Shown piece after piece: positions 1 through 6,273 of a DNA stretch of 6,867 nt. The stretch covers positions 1 through 6,867 of the forward strand of contig JAUQXD010000164.1 of NCBI GenBank assembly GCA_030834835.1. Direction: 5' to 3'. Both the position numbers and the translations under genes were made by a program. Position 1 is the first letter of the stretch, and the number at the start of each line of letters is the position of its first letter. The notes below the pieces were generated by a model. The model was given only the letters and a program-made list of their open reading frames with translations. It did not search any database and was not told where the DNA came from. Origin of the DNA: Thermoflexales bacterium. Its GTDB lineage: Bacteria > Chloroflexota > Anaerolineae > Fen-1058.

Positions 1-661
1 TCTGGCACGTGCAATATCCGGCGAATTCGCCCGTTGGCGCGATGACGATTAGATCGAGCGTGGGATCGTAATCCGGTGTGCGCATGATGGCGAGCCGATC
101 TTCAAGGGTAAAGTTATCTGCGCCAAACGCGGCTTGATGCAACGCTGTCACATGTTCGGCTTCGCCTTCACCCGCGATGGACCGCACTGTGAAACCGGCC
201 GGCAACTCTGGCTCGGTGATTGGCTCGTCGAGCGAACGAGTCAGATGTAGCGTCCGCATCGCCTGTTCCACGAAACCATATCGTTTGAGCAGCGCGAGGC
301 GTTCGGCGTTATCGTCGCTGCAATTGGTGTCGAGCGTAAGGGCTTCATCCGGCTCGGACACGCTGGCGCTTAAATCGTCGACGCCCCAGCGAATGATCTG
401 ATCCGCGAGTTCGTCAGCGGTTGCGGCCATCTCGAACCACAGATTGTTGTACGCATCGACCAGTGCGAAGGCGGCCAGCGAGCCATCCGGCGATAGCCAC
501 AGCCGCGTGTGCTGCTGCTGTCGTTCGACCGCCAACATCTCGCGCAGATCGATTTCGCCGGGATAATCGTTCAGGCGATTGACGGGCCGCGCTGCGTAGA
601 GCAGATCGATCATGGCTTGCAAGTCGGCGGCATTGGTATAGAGGCGGCTAAGAAAAATCAT
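1..661 (-). CDS. Tandem-domain GNAT family N-acetyltransferase (C-terminus beyond window)
   Basis: The minus-strand reading frame is open from an ATG at 661 through the left window edge: 220 residues, no stop, so the gene is incomplete. It begins MIFLSRLYTNAADLQAMIDL. Residues about 1-138 look like one GNAT fold ending in the typical last segment (RLALLKRYGFVEQAMRTLHL, where the 'LLKRYGF' helix-strand turn is characteristic of GNATs). A second fold starts near residue 150 (GFTVRSIAGEGEAEHVTALH) and is cut near its central strand (LDLIVIAPTGEFAGYCTC, the strand before the acetyl-CoA loop). Such two-domain GNATs resemble mycothiol-synthase-like proteins in layout, but the substrate cannot be read from the sequence. 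The acetyl-CoA-binding loop of domain 2 lies outside the window. No strong Shine-Dalgarno precedes the ATG. It lies 67 nt downstream of the hypothetical gene at 729-1436, same strand, so it may be the last visible member of the same transcript. Confidence 0.8.
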   Translation of the reverse strand, partial: MIFLSRLYTNAADLQAMIDLLYAARPVNRLNDYPGEIDLREMLAVERQQQHTRLWLSPDGSLAAFALVDAYNNLWFEMAATADELADQIIRWGVDDLSASVSEPDEALTLDTNCSDDNAERLALLKRYGFVEQAMRTLHLTRSLDEPITEPELPAGFTVRSIAGEGEAEHVTALHQAAFGADNFTLEDRLAIMRTPDYDPTLDLIVIAPTGEFAGYCTCQ

Positions 662-728
662 CAGTTAGTTCTCGTTTTGTTCAGCTGTGCGCCGTGTTGG
701 GCCGTCAATTCGATCTCTACTTGTTAGC

Positions 729-1436
729 CTATAGTTTGACATGCCATCCGTCGCTGCCCGGAAGCCATAGCGTCACTTCTGCGCTTCCGCGGCCTACACC
801 GCCAAAGCCAAATTCCCCCTCCAAAGTAAACTCCTGCGCAATTTCCTCTGGACGGCTCAAATTGAGTAGCACATTTGCGAACAGGACGTTTCCACAATCT
901 GACCCCGCACATCGAAGGATGTCACGAGCCGCCCATTCTGACGTCTGGGTATCTGGCACTTTGCTGGCGTCGGTTAAGCTGAGTCGCGGTAAGAATTGAT
1001 CTGGAATGCGCAGAATGGAATGGCGGTACTTCTCGGCCGCTTCTGGCCAATAAGTAAACTTATCGGGACGCGTTTGGTACTCAGGGATGAGCGGCCACGT
1101 GCCAATTCGGTAATCTAAGATGATCTCGTGAATATCAGACTCGGCATGTGTAAGCCGGATGTGGATTTCTGGCAACTCTGAGTGAAAGACTCTGGCGAGG
1201 AAGAGCAAGCCAAAGACTCGATAAGTTCGTTTATGGGCTTGGAAATGCAATGCATCAACACGGTTAACCGTGTAAGAATAACTTGTGCGTTCACCCTTTC
1301 GAATCACCAGCTGATTGGTTTCTAAAAGAGGCGGCGGTTGCGGTAGTACTTCAGCGGAGAATACAAACTCAGTATCTTCGCTTGTTGGAATATGGTCTGC
1401 TATGGTTCCGAATATTTCTTCTACATCACAGTTCAC
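729..1436 (-). CDS. Hypothetical protein, low-GC, unrecognised
   Basis: I do not recognise this 235-residue protein. The frame is open upstream to a TTG at 1466, but the GTG at 1436 is the better start because AGGAG (1444-1448) sits exactly 7 nt before it, the clearest ribosome-binding site in the window. The protein starts MNCDVEEIFGTIADHIPTSE. It has a proline run near residue 38, many aromatic/charged beta-like segments (SYSYTVNRVDALHFQAHKRT), a Cys pair in LRCAGSDCGN, and a Gly-rich C-terminus (GEFGFGGVGRGSAEV) ending in DGWHVKL. No signal peptide or convincing membrane helix is visible. It follows purQ after a 30-nt gap. Base composition differs from its neighbours: 52 of 120 bases are G/C in 1321-1440 and 25 of 60 in 1201-1260, against 43 of 60 in a purL stretch (5161-5220). 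This suggests later acquisition. Function unknown. Confidence 0.75.
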   Translation of the reverse strand: MNCDVEEIFGTIADHIPTSEDTEFVFSAEVLPQPPPLLETNQLVIRKGERTSYSYTVNRVDALHFQAHKRTYRVFGLLFLARVFHSELPEIHIRLTHAESDIHEIILDYRIGTWPLIPEYQTRPDKFTYWPEAAEKYRHSILRIPDQFLPRLSLTDASKVPDTQTSEWAARDILRCAGSDCGNVLFANVLLNLSRPEEIAQEFTLEGEFGFGGVGRGSAEVTLWLPGSDGWHVKL

Positions 1437-1443
1437 GATAGCA

Positions 1444-1448
1444 CTCCT
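1444..1448 (-). promoter_or_regulatory. Strong Shine-Dalgarno (AGGAG) for the hypothetical gene
   Basis: On the minus strand AGGAG lies 7 nt upstream of GTG at 1434-1436. It decides the start in favour of this GTG over the upstream TTG at 1464-1466, which would place the motif inside the coding region. The other genes here rely on overlap or have weak sites, so an independent strong site fits an independently acquired gene. Confidence 0.75.
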
Positions 1449-1466
1449 CGTAAGCAACCCACTCAA

Positions 1467-2252
1467 CTACAATTGGTCGGCGTATCTCACGCCATTCTCA
1501 AACAACCTCAACCCCAATCGTCCGCGTTCCCCCCGTGACCAACGCGGATGCTGATAGGCGAACACGTGATCCTCGGGATGCGGCATCAGACCCAGCACAT
1601 TGCCGCGCGGATTGCACACGCCCGCGATGTCGCCGAGCGAGCCGTTGGGGTTGATCGGATATTCGCCGTTCGCGGATTGGCCGTCCTCGCTGGTGTAAGT
1701 CAACGCCACTTGATCGCATTCGCGCAGCCTCTGCAAATCATTCGGATCGCTCAACACGAAGTTGCCTTCGCCGTGCGCGATGGGGCACTCGAGCAAATCG
1801 CTCAGGCCGCGTGTCCACACGCAGGTCTGTGACTGCGGTTTGAGCGTGACCCAGCGGCACTCGAAGTGGCCGTTGACGTTATGAGCAAGCGTGGCGGCAG
1901 ACGTGGTGCGTGATGCGGGTTGCGTGAAGGGCAGTAAGCCCGACTTCACGAGCGCCTGAAACCCATTGCAAATGCCGATGACGGGTTTGCCGCTGTCGAT
2001 GAACTGGGCGACCTCGTCGGCGAAGTAGGCGTTGAGATCGAGCGCGAGGAGTTTGCCCGCGCCCAGCGCATCGGCGTAGGAAAATCCGCCCGGAATGGCC
2101 AGCAGTTGATAATCGGTCCAGCGCCGTTCGTGAGCGCGAAGTTGATTGAGATGCACAATCTCCGGCGTCGCGCCCGCCAGTTCAAACGCTTGCGCCGCTT
2201 CGTGATCGCGATTGGTGCCGTCGGCGTGGAGAATCAAGACCTGTGGTTTCAT
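1467..2252 (-). CDS. purQ: Phosphoribosylformylglycinamidine synthase, glutaminase subunit PurQ
   Basis: PurQ hydrolyses glutamine and passes ammonia to PurL for conversion of FGAR to FGAM, step four of de novo purine synthesis, in the cytoplasm. The 261-residue protein starts MKPQVLILHADGTNRDHEAA and is a class I (triad) glutamine amidotransferase throughout. Visible motifs, numbered from this Met: PGGFSYAD (54-61, oxyanion region), GICNGFQ with the nucleophile Cys95, IAHGEG (158-163), and MPHPE with catalytic His225 and Glu227. It is somewhat longer than the roughly 230-residue Bacillus-type PurQ. The ATG at 2252 overlaps the TGA of the upstream GNAT gene in an ATGA, implying translational coupling. 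A second ATG nine bases earlier (2261) is possible and would add three residues; neither has a good ribosome-binding site. The stop is TAG at 1467-1469. It pairs functionally with purL, from which it is separated by two GNAT genes. Confidence 0.96.
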   Translation of the reverse strand: MKPQVLILHADGTNRDHEAAQAFELAGATPEIVHLNQLRAHERRWTDYQLLAIPGGFSYADALGAGKLLALDLNAYFADEVAQFIDSGKPVIGICNGFQALVKSGLLPFTQPASRTTSAATLAHNVNGHFECRWVTLKPQSQTCVWTRGLSDLLECPIAHGEGNFVLSDPNDLQRLRECDQVALTYTSEDGQSANGEYPINPNGSLGDIAGVCNPRGNVLGLMPHPEDHVFAYQHPRWSRGERGRLGLRLFENGVRYADQL

Positions 2253-2782
2253 GACAGACATTTACCCATGGTGTGAAGATCGACGTAGTCGCCGTCAATG
2301 CACAACGCACATCTGGCCGTGCCTTCGATGGTAAACCCGACCTTGTGATAGAGCGCCAGCGCCGCGGTGTTGTTCGTCATCACGCACAATTCCAGCCGGT
2401 GCAGGTGTTGCTCGCGTGCCCACTGTTCGCACGTTTGCATGAGCTGCGTGCCGATGCCCTGCCGCGTGAACGCCTGCACCACGCCGACGACGATCTGGAT
2501 CGTATGATGATCGTGCCGGTACACGCCGCCCGTCGCACACAGAAAACCGATGAGCGCTTCATTGTCCTCGGCGACGAAGATGGTCTGGTTGTCGCTGGCC
2601 AGCATTAACTCCAGACGGCCGCGCCACCGCCGGGGTGACAGCATACTCGCGTCCGGCGCAAAGACCATGAACTTCGTCTCGCGATCGATTTGCAGGCGCA
2701 ATTGCAGGTAAGCGTCCGCATCCTCTGGCGTGATTTCGCGCACGGTCATGAGGCGCGGCGGCGGTTGAAGTTCGATCAGCAT
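2249..2782 (-). CDS. GNAT family N-acetyltransferase (operon copy 2)
   Basis: A 177-residue single-domain GNAT, predicted to transfer an acetyl group from acetyl-CoA to an unidentified amine. Visible elements: N-terminal MTVREITPEDADAYLQLR, the acetyl-CoA-loop region VVGVVQAFTRQGIGTQLM (98-115, with GIG of the pyrophosphate loop), the helix CEQWAREQHLHRLEL, and the C-terminal ALALYHKVGFTIEGTAR typical of RimI-like members. Start: ATG at 2782 is only 2 nt after the stop of the preceding GNAT; the internal ATG at 2749 (MTVREI) is an alternative that matches the usual family N-terminus. The frame also extends upstream to 2965, but that extension reads through the preceding gene and is not credible. 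It is a paralogue of 2785-3285: about half the residues match, and 16-base identical blocks survive (for example 2418-2433 versus 2951-2966), so the pair arose by tandem duplication. Its stop overlaps the start of purQ. Confidence 0.88.
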   Translation of the reverse strand: MLIELQPPPRLMTVREITPEDADAYLQLRLQIDRETKFMVFAPDASMLSPRRWRGRLELMLASDNQTIFVAEDNEALIGFLCATGGVYRHDHHTIQIVVGVVQAFTRQGIGTQLMQTCEQWAREQHLHRLELCVMTNNTAALALYHKVGFTIEGTARCALCIDGDYVDLHTMGKCLS

Positions 2783-2784
2783 CG

Positions 2785-3285
2785 TTACAACAGCCTGTAC
2801 ATGGTGTACAGATCGACGTATTCGCCATCGACCATCATCGAGTGTTTGGCCGTGCCTTCGATCTCGAAGCCCATTTTCTTGTACAGCGCAAGGCCGCGCA
2901 CATTGTGCGTCATCACAGTGAGTTCCAGCCGGTGCAGTTGCTTCTCGCGCGCCCACTGTTCGCACGCTTCAAACAGCCGCGTGCCGATGCCGTGCCCGAT
3001 GTGCGATTCGCGAATGCCAATGACGATGTGCACGTTGTGATGATTGCGGCGATAATCGCCGCCGTTGGCCCACAGCCAGCCGACCAGCTGCCCATCGTCT
3101 TCCGCGAGGAAGGTCTGCTTGTTGTCGGCCTTGAGAATGTTCGTCAGGCGTTCGCGTTCCTGTTCAACGGTCACTTGCCGTTCGCCCGGTTCAAGCATCA
3201 TAAACTTCGTTTCGTGATCGACTTGTTGCCGCAGCGCCAGAAACGCGGCGGCATCGTCGAGGGTGGCGGGGCGAATCGTGATCAT
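2785..3285 (-). CDS. GNAT family N-acetyltransferase (operon copy 1)
   Basis: A 166-residue single-domain GNAT whose ATG at 3285 overlaps the purL stop (ATGA), so it is probably translated by coupling to purL. It opens MITIRPATLDDAAAFLALRQ, carries an ETKFMMLEPGERQ segment (25-37) seen in a subgroup of small bacterial GNATs, then the core strand LVGWLWANGG, the acetyl-CoA loop in VIGIRESHIGHGIGTRLFEA (88-107; GHGIG with no Arg/Gln at the usual first position), and the C-terminal LALYKKMGFEIEGTAKHSM. A GTG at 3300 would add five residues but lies inside purL and is less attractive. The acceptor cannot be inferred. Nothing in known FGAM synthase chemistry needs an acetyltransferase, so its placement between purL and purQ is either incidental or a regulatory link. 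Its near neighbour 2249-2782 is its duplicate. Confidence 0.9.
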   Translation of the reverse strand: MITIRPATLDDAAAFLALRQQVDHETKFMMLEPGERQVTVEQERERLTNILKADNKQTFLAEDDGQLVGWLWANGGDYRRNHHNVHIVIGIRESHIGHGIGTRLFEACEQWAREKQLHRLELTVMTHNVRGLALYKKMGFEIEGTAKHSMMVDGEYVDLYTMYRLL

Positions 3286-6191
3286 GGCGCTGGATTCCAC
3301 GCGGTCACTAAATCATCAATAGGCAGCGAGATCAACGCTTGCGTGTGCGACGAGATGTTGAGGCGCGGCCCATTCGTCACGACGCCGATTTTGCGAATTA
3401 GCGAATCGGCGAAGTGCGATTCAAAAGCGCGACAATTTTCGGGGCGAACTTCGATGAGCAAACGACTGTTCGCTTCGCCAAACAATGCCTCGATCGGCTC
3501 TTCACCCCCGATCGTGATCGACATGCCCAACCGGCCACCGATGCACATCTCCGCCGCCGCCACCGCCAGCCCGCCCTCGCTCAGATCGTGGCAGGCGCGC
3601 ACGAGGCCCGCGGTCATGGCTTGATGCAGCGTTCGATACGCGGCCAATGCGTACTGCGTACTGCGTGATGCGTGGAGCGTGATGCGTGGTGCGTGATCCA
3701 TGTCCTGCATCTTGCTTCCTGCATCTTGCATCTCGCTTCCCGCATTAAGCAGGTAAATAATGTTCCCCGCCTCTTTCGCATCCATCGTCACGGCTTGATT
3801 CACATCGTCAATCAAACCGATGGCCGAGATCAACAGCGTCGGCGGAATCGCGTGGCGCAAACCGTCTGTGCCGAGATATTCATTGTTGAGCGAATCCTTG
3901 CCGCTGATGAAGGGCGTGCCGTAAGCGACAGCCGCGTCGTAGCAGCCGCGCGCCGCTTCGATGAGTGATCCCAACGTCTCGGGCCGCAACGGATCGCCCC
4001 AGCAGAAATTGTCCAGCAGCGCAATCCGATCGGGATCGGCGCCGACCGCCACCGCGTTGCGAATGGCTTCGTCCACAACATTGATCGCCATCGCGTACGC
4101 ATCGACTTTGCCCAACTCAGGATTGATGCCGTTCGACAACACGATGCCGCGCGTGCCTTTGGTACCAAACGGCTTGAGCACGCACGCATCCGATGGCCCA
4201 TCGTTCTGCGCACCCGTCAACGGCTTGACCACCGTGCCGCCTTGCACCTCGTGATCGTAGATGCGGATGACGGCGGCTTTGGAGCGGATGTTGGGAGAAG
4301 AGAGTAATGCAAGCAGCGTAGCATTTGAGTCGTCGTGGTGCGTAGTGCGTGGTGCGTGTTGCATCCTGCCACTTGCATCTTGCTTCATCTCTGCAATCAG
4401 TGATCGCCTCGGCAGCCCATCATGCAGAAACTCATTCGCTAAATCCAGTACGATGTGGTCGCCGTAACGCACGACGAGGTGGCGCGTGTCGGTGAATGCG
4501 CCGATGTCGGTCAGTTCCACGTCGAAGGTGTCGCACAGCGATTGCAGCACGGCAACATCGCCCGACGGCACAGCCAACACCATGCGCTCTTGCGCTTCGC
4601 TCAGCCAGATTTCCCACGGCGCGAGACCGGGGTACTTCAACGTCACGCGCTTGAGATCAACGTCTGTGCCGATGACGCTGCTCATCTCGCCGACCGCGCT
4701 CGATAATCCGCCCGCGCCGCAATCGGTGATGGCGGTGTACAACACTGCATCCCGCGCCCGCACGATCACTTCGATCAGACCCTTCTCCGTGATCGGATCG
4801 CCGATCTGCACGGACGCGCCAGCCACTTCGCCCGTCTGCGCGTCCATCGTCATCGACGAGAACGTCGCGCCGCGCAGTCCATCACGGCCCGTGCGCCCGC
4901 CCAACACGATGACGCGATCGCCCAACTGTGGCTCGCGCGGATGAGAGTCCTTCGGCGCGAGGCCCACACAGCCGCAGAACACCAGCGGATTTGCGGTGTA
5001 GCCTTCATCATACAGAATCGCACCGTTGACGGTGGGAATGCCGATCTTGTTGCCATAGTCCTGCACGCCTGCGACCACGCCCGATTGAATGCGGCGCGGA
5101 TGCAATACGCCTTCCGGCAATTTATTCGGATCGAGGTCTTGCGGGCCGAAGCAGAGCACATCGGTCGCGGCGATGGGTTTGGCCGAGACCCCCAGCACAT
5201 CGCGGATGACGCCGCCGACGCCCGTATTCGCGCCGCCAAACGGCTCGATGGCCGACGGGTGATTGTGCGTCTCCACCTTGAACGAGACTTCGTACTCGTC
5301 GTCAAAGTCGATGATGCCCGCATTATCGACAAAGGCCGACCGTACCCACGGCGCGTTGATACGTTCCGTCGCGGCGCGGATGTAGGTTTTGAGAATCCCG
5401 TCGATCTGGAAATTGGAGGTTGGAGGCTGGAGGTTGGGAGACGTCCCTCCAACTTCCAATTTCCAACCTCCAACCTCTATCTTCGCCCTAAACGTCTTAT
5501 GCACACAATGCTCGCTCCACGTCTGCGCGATGGTCTCGAATTCCACGTCCGTCGGGTCGCGGTCGATCGATCGGTAGTAGGTCTGGATCGCTTGCATTTC
5601 CGCCAGATCGAGCGCGGCGCGGCGATCACGCGAGAGCGCGAGGAGTTGATCGGCATCGAGTTGTCGAATCGGCAGGATGTCTACTTCGCCGGAGGATTCG
5701 GCCGGGTGGGGGAACACCGGATCAATCGGGCCGAGGGTGTAGCGCTGAATGACATCGTTAGCGAATAAGCGTTTGGCTAACGTCTGTACATCGGCTTGAT
5801 CGAGATCGCCGTGGACGATGAAGCGCTGCCCTGTTGCGGCGCGCTCAACGCCGTTCACACCGATCAACTTCGCGCAGCGCACGATCTGATCGGCTACTGG
5901 ATCGGTGACGCCGGGGCGCAAGGCCGTTTCAATGACTTGGCCGACAAAAGCAGCGACCCCATCGACAGTCCGCCATTGGCAGATTTGTGCGATGGGGTCG
6001 CTGAGCAGTTCAGCGGCAAGGCGATGCAGGTCGTTGGGCGACACGTCGCCTTCGATGAAAAAGAGATCGTTGACCTCCAGACCGGTCAGGTGAGTGAGGC
6101 CCAGCGCGTGCGCATCGGCCAGCAAGCCCGCGGCCCGCGGATCGCGCTCGGTGTGTGATCGAACGATGAGGGTGTGAACGGTCGTCGACAT
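3282..6191 (-). CDS. purL: FGAM synthase large subunit with two N-terminal PurS-like modules (PurS-PurS-PurL), carrying three repeat-derived inserts
   Basis: Catalyses the ATP-dependent amidination of FGAR to FGAM with ammonia from PurQ. Domains, from 969 residues: PurS-like module 1 (about 5-75; ends LAAELLSDPIAQICQW); PurS-like module 2 (about 82-153; contains LRPGVTDPVAD, the hallmark (K/R)PGVxDP, and LFANDVIQRYTLG); the FGAM-synthase linker with WSEHC (225-229, expected catalytic His228); AIRS-type domain pair 1 with FKVETHNHPSAIEPFGG (304-320); pair 2 with YDHEVQGG (645-652), GPSDACVLKP, SGKDSLNNEY (763-772), HDLSEGGLAVAAAEM (868-882) and FGEANSRLL. A stand-alone Bacillus-type small PurL is about 740 residues; the excess is the two PurS modules plus repeat-encoded inserts near residues 238-262, 603-619 and 816-849. 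All recognised catalytic motifs are intact and there is no frameshift, so it is probably functional. ATG at 6191 lies about 29 nt after the predicted transcription start; its ribosome-binding site is weak. First gene of the operon. Confidence 0.95.
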   Translation of the reverse strand: MSTTVHTLIVRSHTERDPRAAGLLADAHALGLTHLTGLEVNDLFFIEGDVSPNDLHRLAAELLSDPIAQICQWRTVDGVAAFVGQVIETALRPGVTDPVADQIVRCAKLIGVNGVERAATGQRFIVHGDLDQADVQTLAKRLFANDVIQRYTLGPIDPVFPHPAESSGEVDILPIRQLDADQLLALSRDRRAALDLAEMQAIQTYYRSIDRDPTDVEFETIAQTWSEHCVHKTFRAKIEVGGWKLEVGGTSPNLQPPTSNFQIDGILKTYIRAATERINAPWVRSAFVDNAGIIDFDDEYEVSFKVETHNHPSAIEPFGGANTGVGGVIRDVLGVSAKPIAATDVLCFGPQDLDPNKLPEGVLHPRRIQSGVVAGVQDYGNKIGIPTVNGAILYDEGYTANPLVFCGCVGLAPKDSHPREPQLGDRVIVLGGRTGRDGLRGATFSSMTMDAQTGEVAGASVQIGDPITEKGLIEVIVRARDAVLYTAITDCGAGGLSSAVGEMSSVIGTDVDLKRVTLKYPGLAPWEIWLSEAQERMVLAVPSGDVAVLQSLCDTFDVELTDIGAFTDTRHLVVRYGDHIVLDLANEFLHDGLPRRSLIAEMKQDASGRMQHAPRTTHHDDSNATLLALLSSPNIRSKAAVIRIYDHEVQGGTVVKPLTGAQNDGPSDACVLKPFGTKGTRGIVLSNGINPELGKVDAYAMAINVVDEAIRNAVAVGADPDRIALLDNFCWGDPLRPETLGSLIEAARGCYDAAVAYGTPFISGKDSLNNEYLGTDGLRHAIPPTLLISAIGLIDDVNQAVTMDAKEAGNIIYLLNAGSEMQDAGSKMQDMDHAPRITLHASRSTQYALAAYRTLHQAMTAGLVRACHDLSEGGLAVAAAEMCIGGRLGMSITIGGEEPIEALFGEANSRLLIEVRPENCRAFESHFADSLIRKIGVVTNGPRLNISSHTQALISLPIDDLVTAWNPAP
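3645..3744. repeat. Composite heptanucleotide array inside purL (insert 3)
   Basis: Plus strand, read in consecutive 7-mers: CAATGCG, TACTGCG, TACTGCG, TGATGCG, TGGAGCG, TGATGCG, TGGTGCG (3645-3693), a 9-nt junction, then TCCTGCA, TCTTGCT, TCCTGCA, TCTTGCA, TCTCGCT, TCCCGCA (3703-3744). In PurL (minus strand) this encodes about residues 816-849, with 7-residue periodicity (AGSEMQD / AGSKMQD and HAPRITL / HASRSTQ). Because 7 is not a multiple of 3, the total length has to be tuned to keep frame. It falls directly after IIYLLN, where other PurL proteins usually carry a conserved GGSEY-type segment. Confidence 0.92.
4336..4384. repeat. Composite heptanucleotide array inside purL (insert 2)
   Basis: Seven 7-mers on the plus strand without interruption: TGGTGCG, TAGTGCG, TGGTGCG, TGTTGCA, TCCTGCC, ACTTGCA, TCTTGCT. 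The order is the same as at 3645-3744: a TGRTGCG family followed by a TCYTGCW family, in the same orientation and read in the same frame (both give a HAPRxT peptide). It encodes about residues 603-619 of PurL, in the linker between the first and second AIRS-type halves, a place expected to tolerate insertion. Confidence 0.9.
5406..5480. repeat. Inverted heptanucleotide array inside purL (insert 1)
   Basis: Left half on the plus strand: CTGGAAA, TTGGAGG, TTGGAGG, CTGGAGG, TTGGGAG (5406-5440). After ACGTC the complementary family follows: CCTCCAA, CTTCCAA, TTTCCAA, CCTCCAA, CCTCTAT (5446-5480). The 20-nt blocks 5406-5425 and 5447-5466 are complementary at 18 positions, so the transcript can form a long hairpin. 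In PurL it encodes about residues 238-262 (VGGWKLEVGG then SPNLQPPTSNFQ), placed between the WSEHC/FRAKI segment and IDGILKTYI, where most family members have only a short loop. Different heptad family from inserts 2 and 3. Confidence 0.92.
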
Positions 6192-6226
6192 GGCACCACA
6201 CTGGATGACGGAATGAATACGGCGCG

Positions 6227-6235
6227 ATTATACCA
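6227..6235 (-). promoter_or_regulatory. Extended -10 promoter of the purL operon
   Basis: The minus strand reads TGGTATAAT: a perfect TATAAT hexamer (6227-6232) with the TGn extension. Transcription would start near 6220, leaving a leader of about 29 nt before the purL ATG, too short for a purine riboswitch. A -35 candidate, TTCGCT at 6249-6254 with a 16-nt spacer, matches TTGACA at only 3 of 6 positions, as is usual when the extended -10 carries recognition. Confidence 0.7.
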
Positions 6236-6260
6236 CCGCCCACCCATGAGCGAATCACCC

Positions 6261-6272
6261 ATTTGCGGTACA
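6261..6272 (+). repeat. 12-bp direct repeat, left copy (ATTTGCGGTACA)
   Basis: Identical to 6412-6423, 151 bp away. The right copy contributes to the -10 box of the methyltransferase gene. The two copies bracket the inverted-repeat element, as a target-site duplication would. Confidence 0.7.
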
Positions 6273-6273
6273 C

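Noticed and set aside
1437..1466. TTG start at 1466 for the hypothetical gene
   Set aside because: A canonical AGGAG with 7-nt spacing points to the GTG at 1436, and the ten extra residues would be encoded across the ribosome-binding site.
1479..1493. Hairpin GGCGT-ATCTC-ACGCC near the purQ end as a terminator
   Set aside because: The stem is only 5 bp, lies within the coding sequence before the stop codon, and is not followed by a T-run on the transcribed strand.
2783..2965. N-terminal extension of the second operon GNAT up to 2965
   Set aside because: The extension reads through the preceding GNAT gene in another frame. The domain is complete from 2782, which is 2 nt after the upstream stop.
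3645..3744. CRISPR-like array
   Set aside because: The period is 7 nt with no distinct spacers, the array lies inside an open coding frame, and there are no cas genes nearby.
4941..5768. Long plus-strand open frame (275 codons) antisense to purL, and a similar one at 2842-3624 antisense to the GNAT/purL end
   Set aside because: Both lie opposite strongly supported genes with intact family motifs, in GC-rich DNA where long antisense frames are common. Their translations show no recognisable domain and are rich in Arg/His/Ala as expected for shadow frames.
3282..6191. purL as a pseudogene because of the repeat insertions
   Set aside because: The frame is continuous for 969 codons and the WSEHC, ETHNHPSAIEPFGG, SGKDSLNNEY and HDLSEGGLA motifs are all preserved, so function is the simpler reading.
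6192..6220. Purine riboswitch in the purL leader
   Set aside because: The predicted leader is only about 29 nt, far too short for an aptamer, and shows no matching conserved loops.
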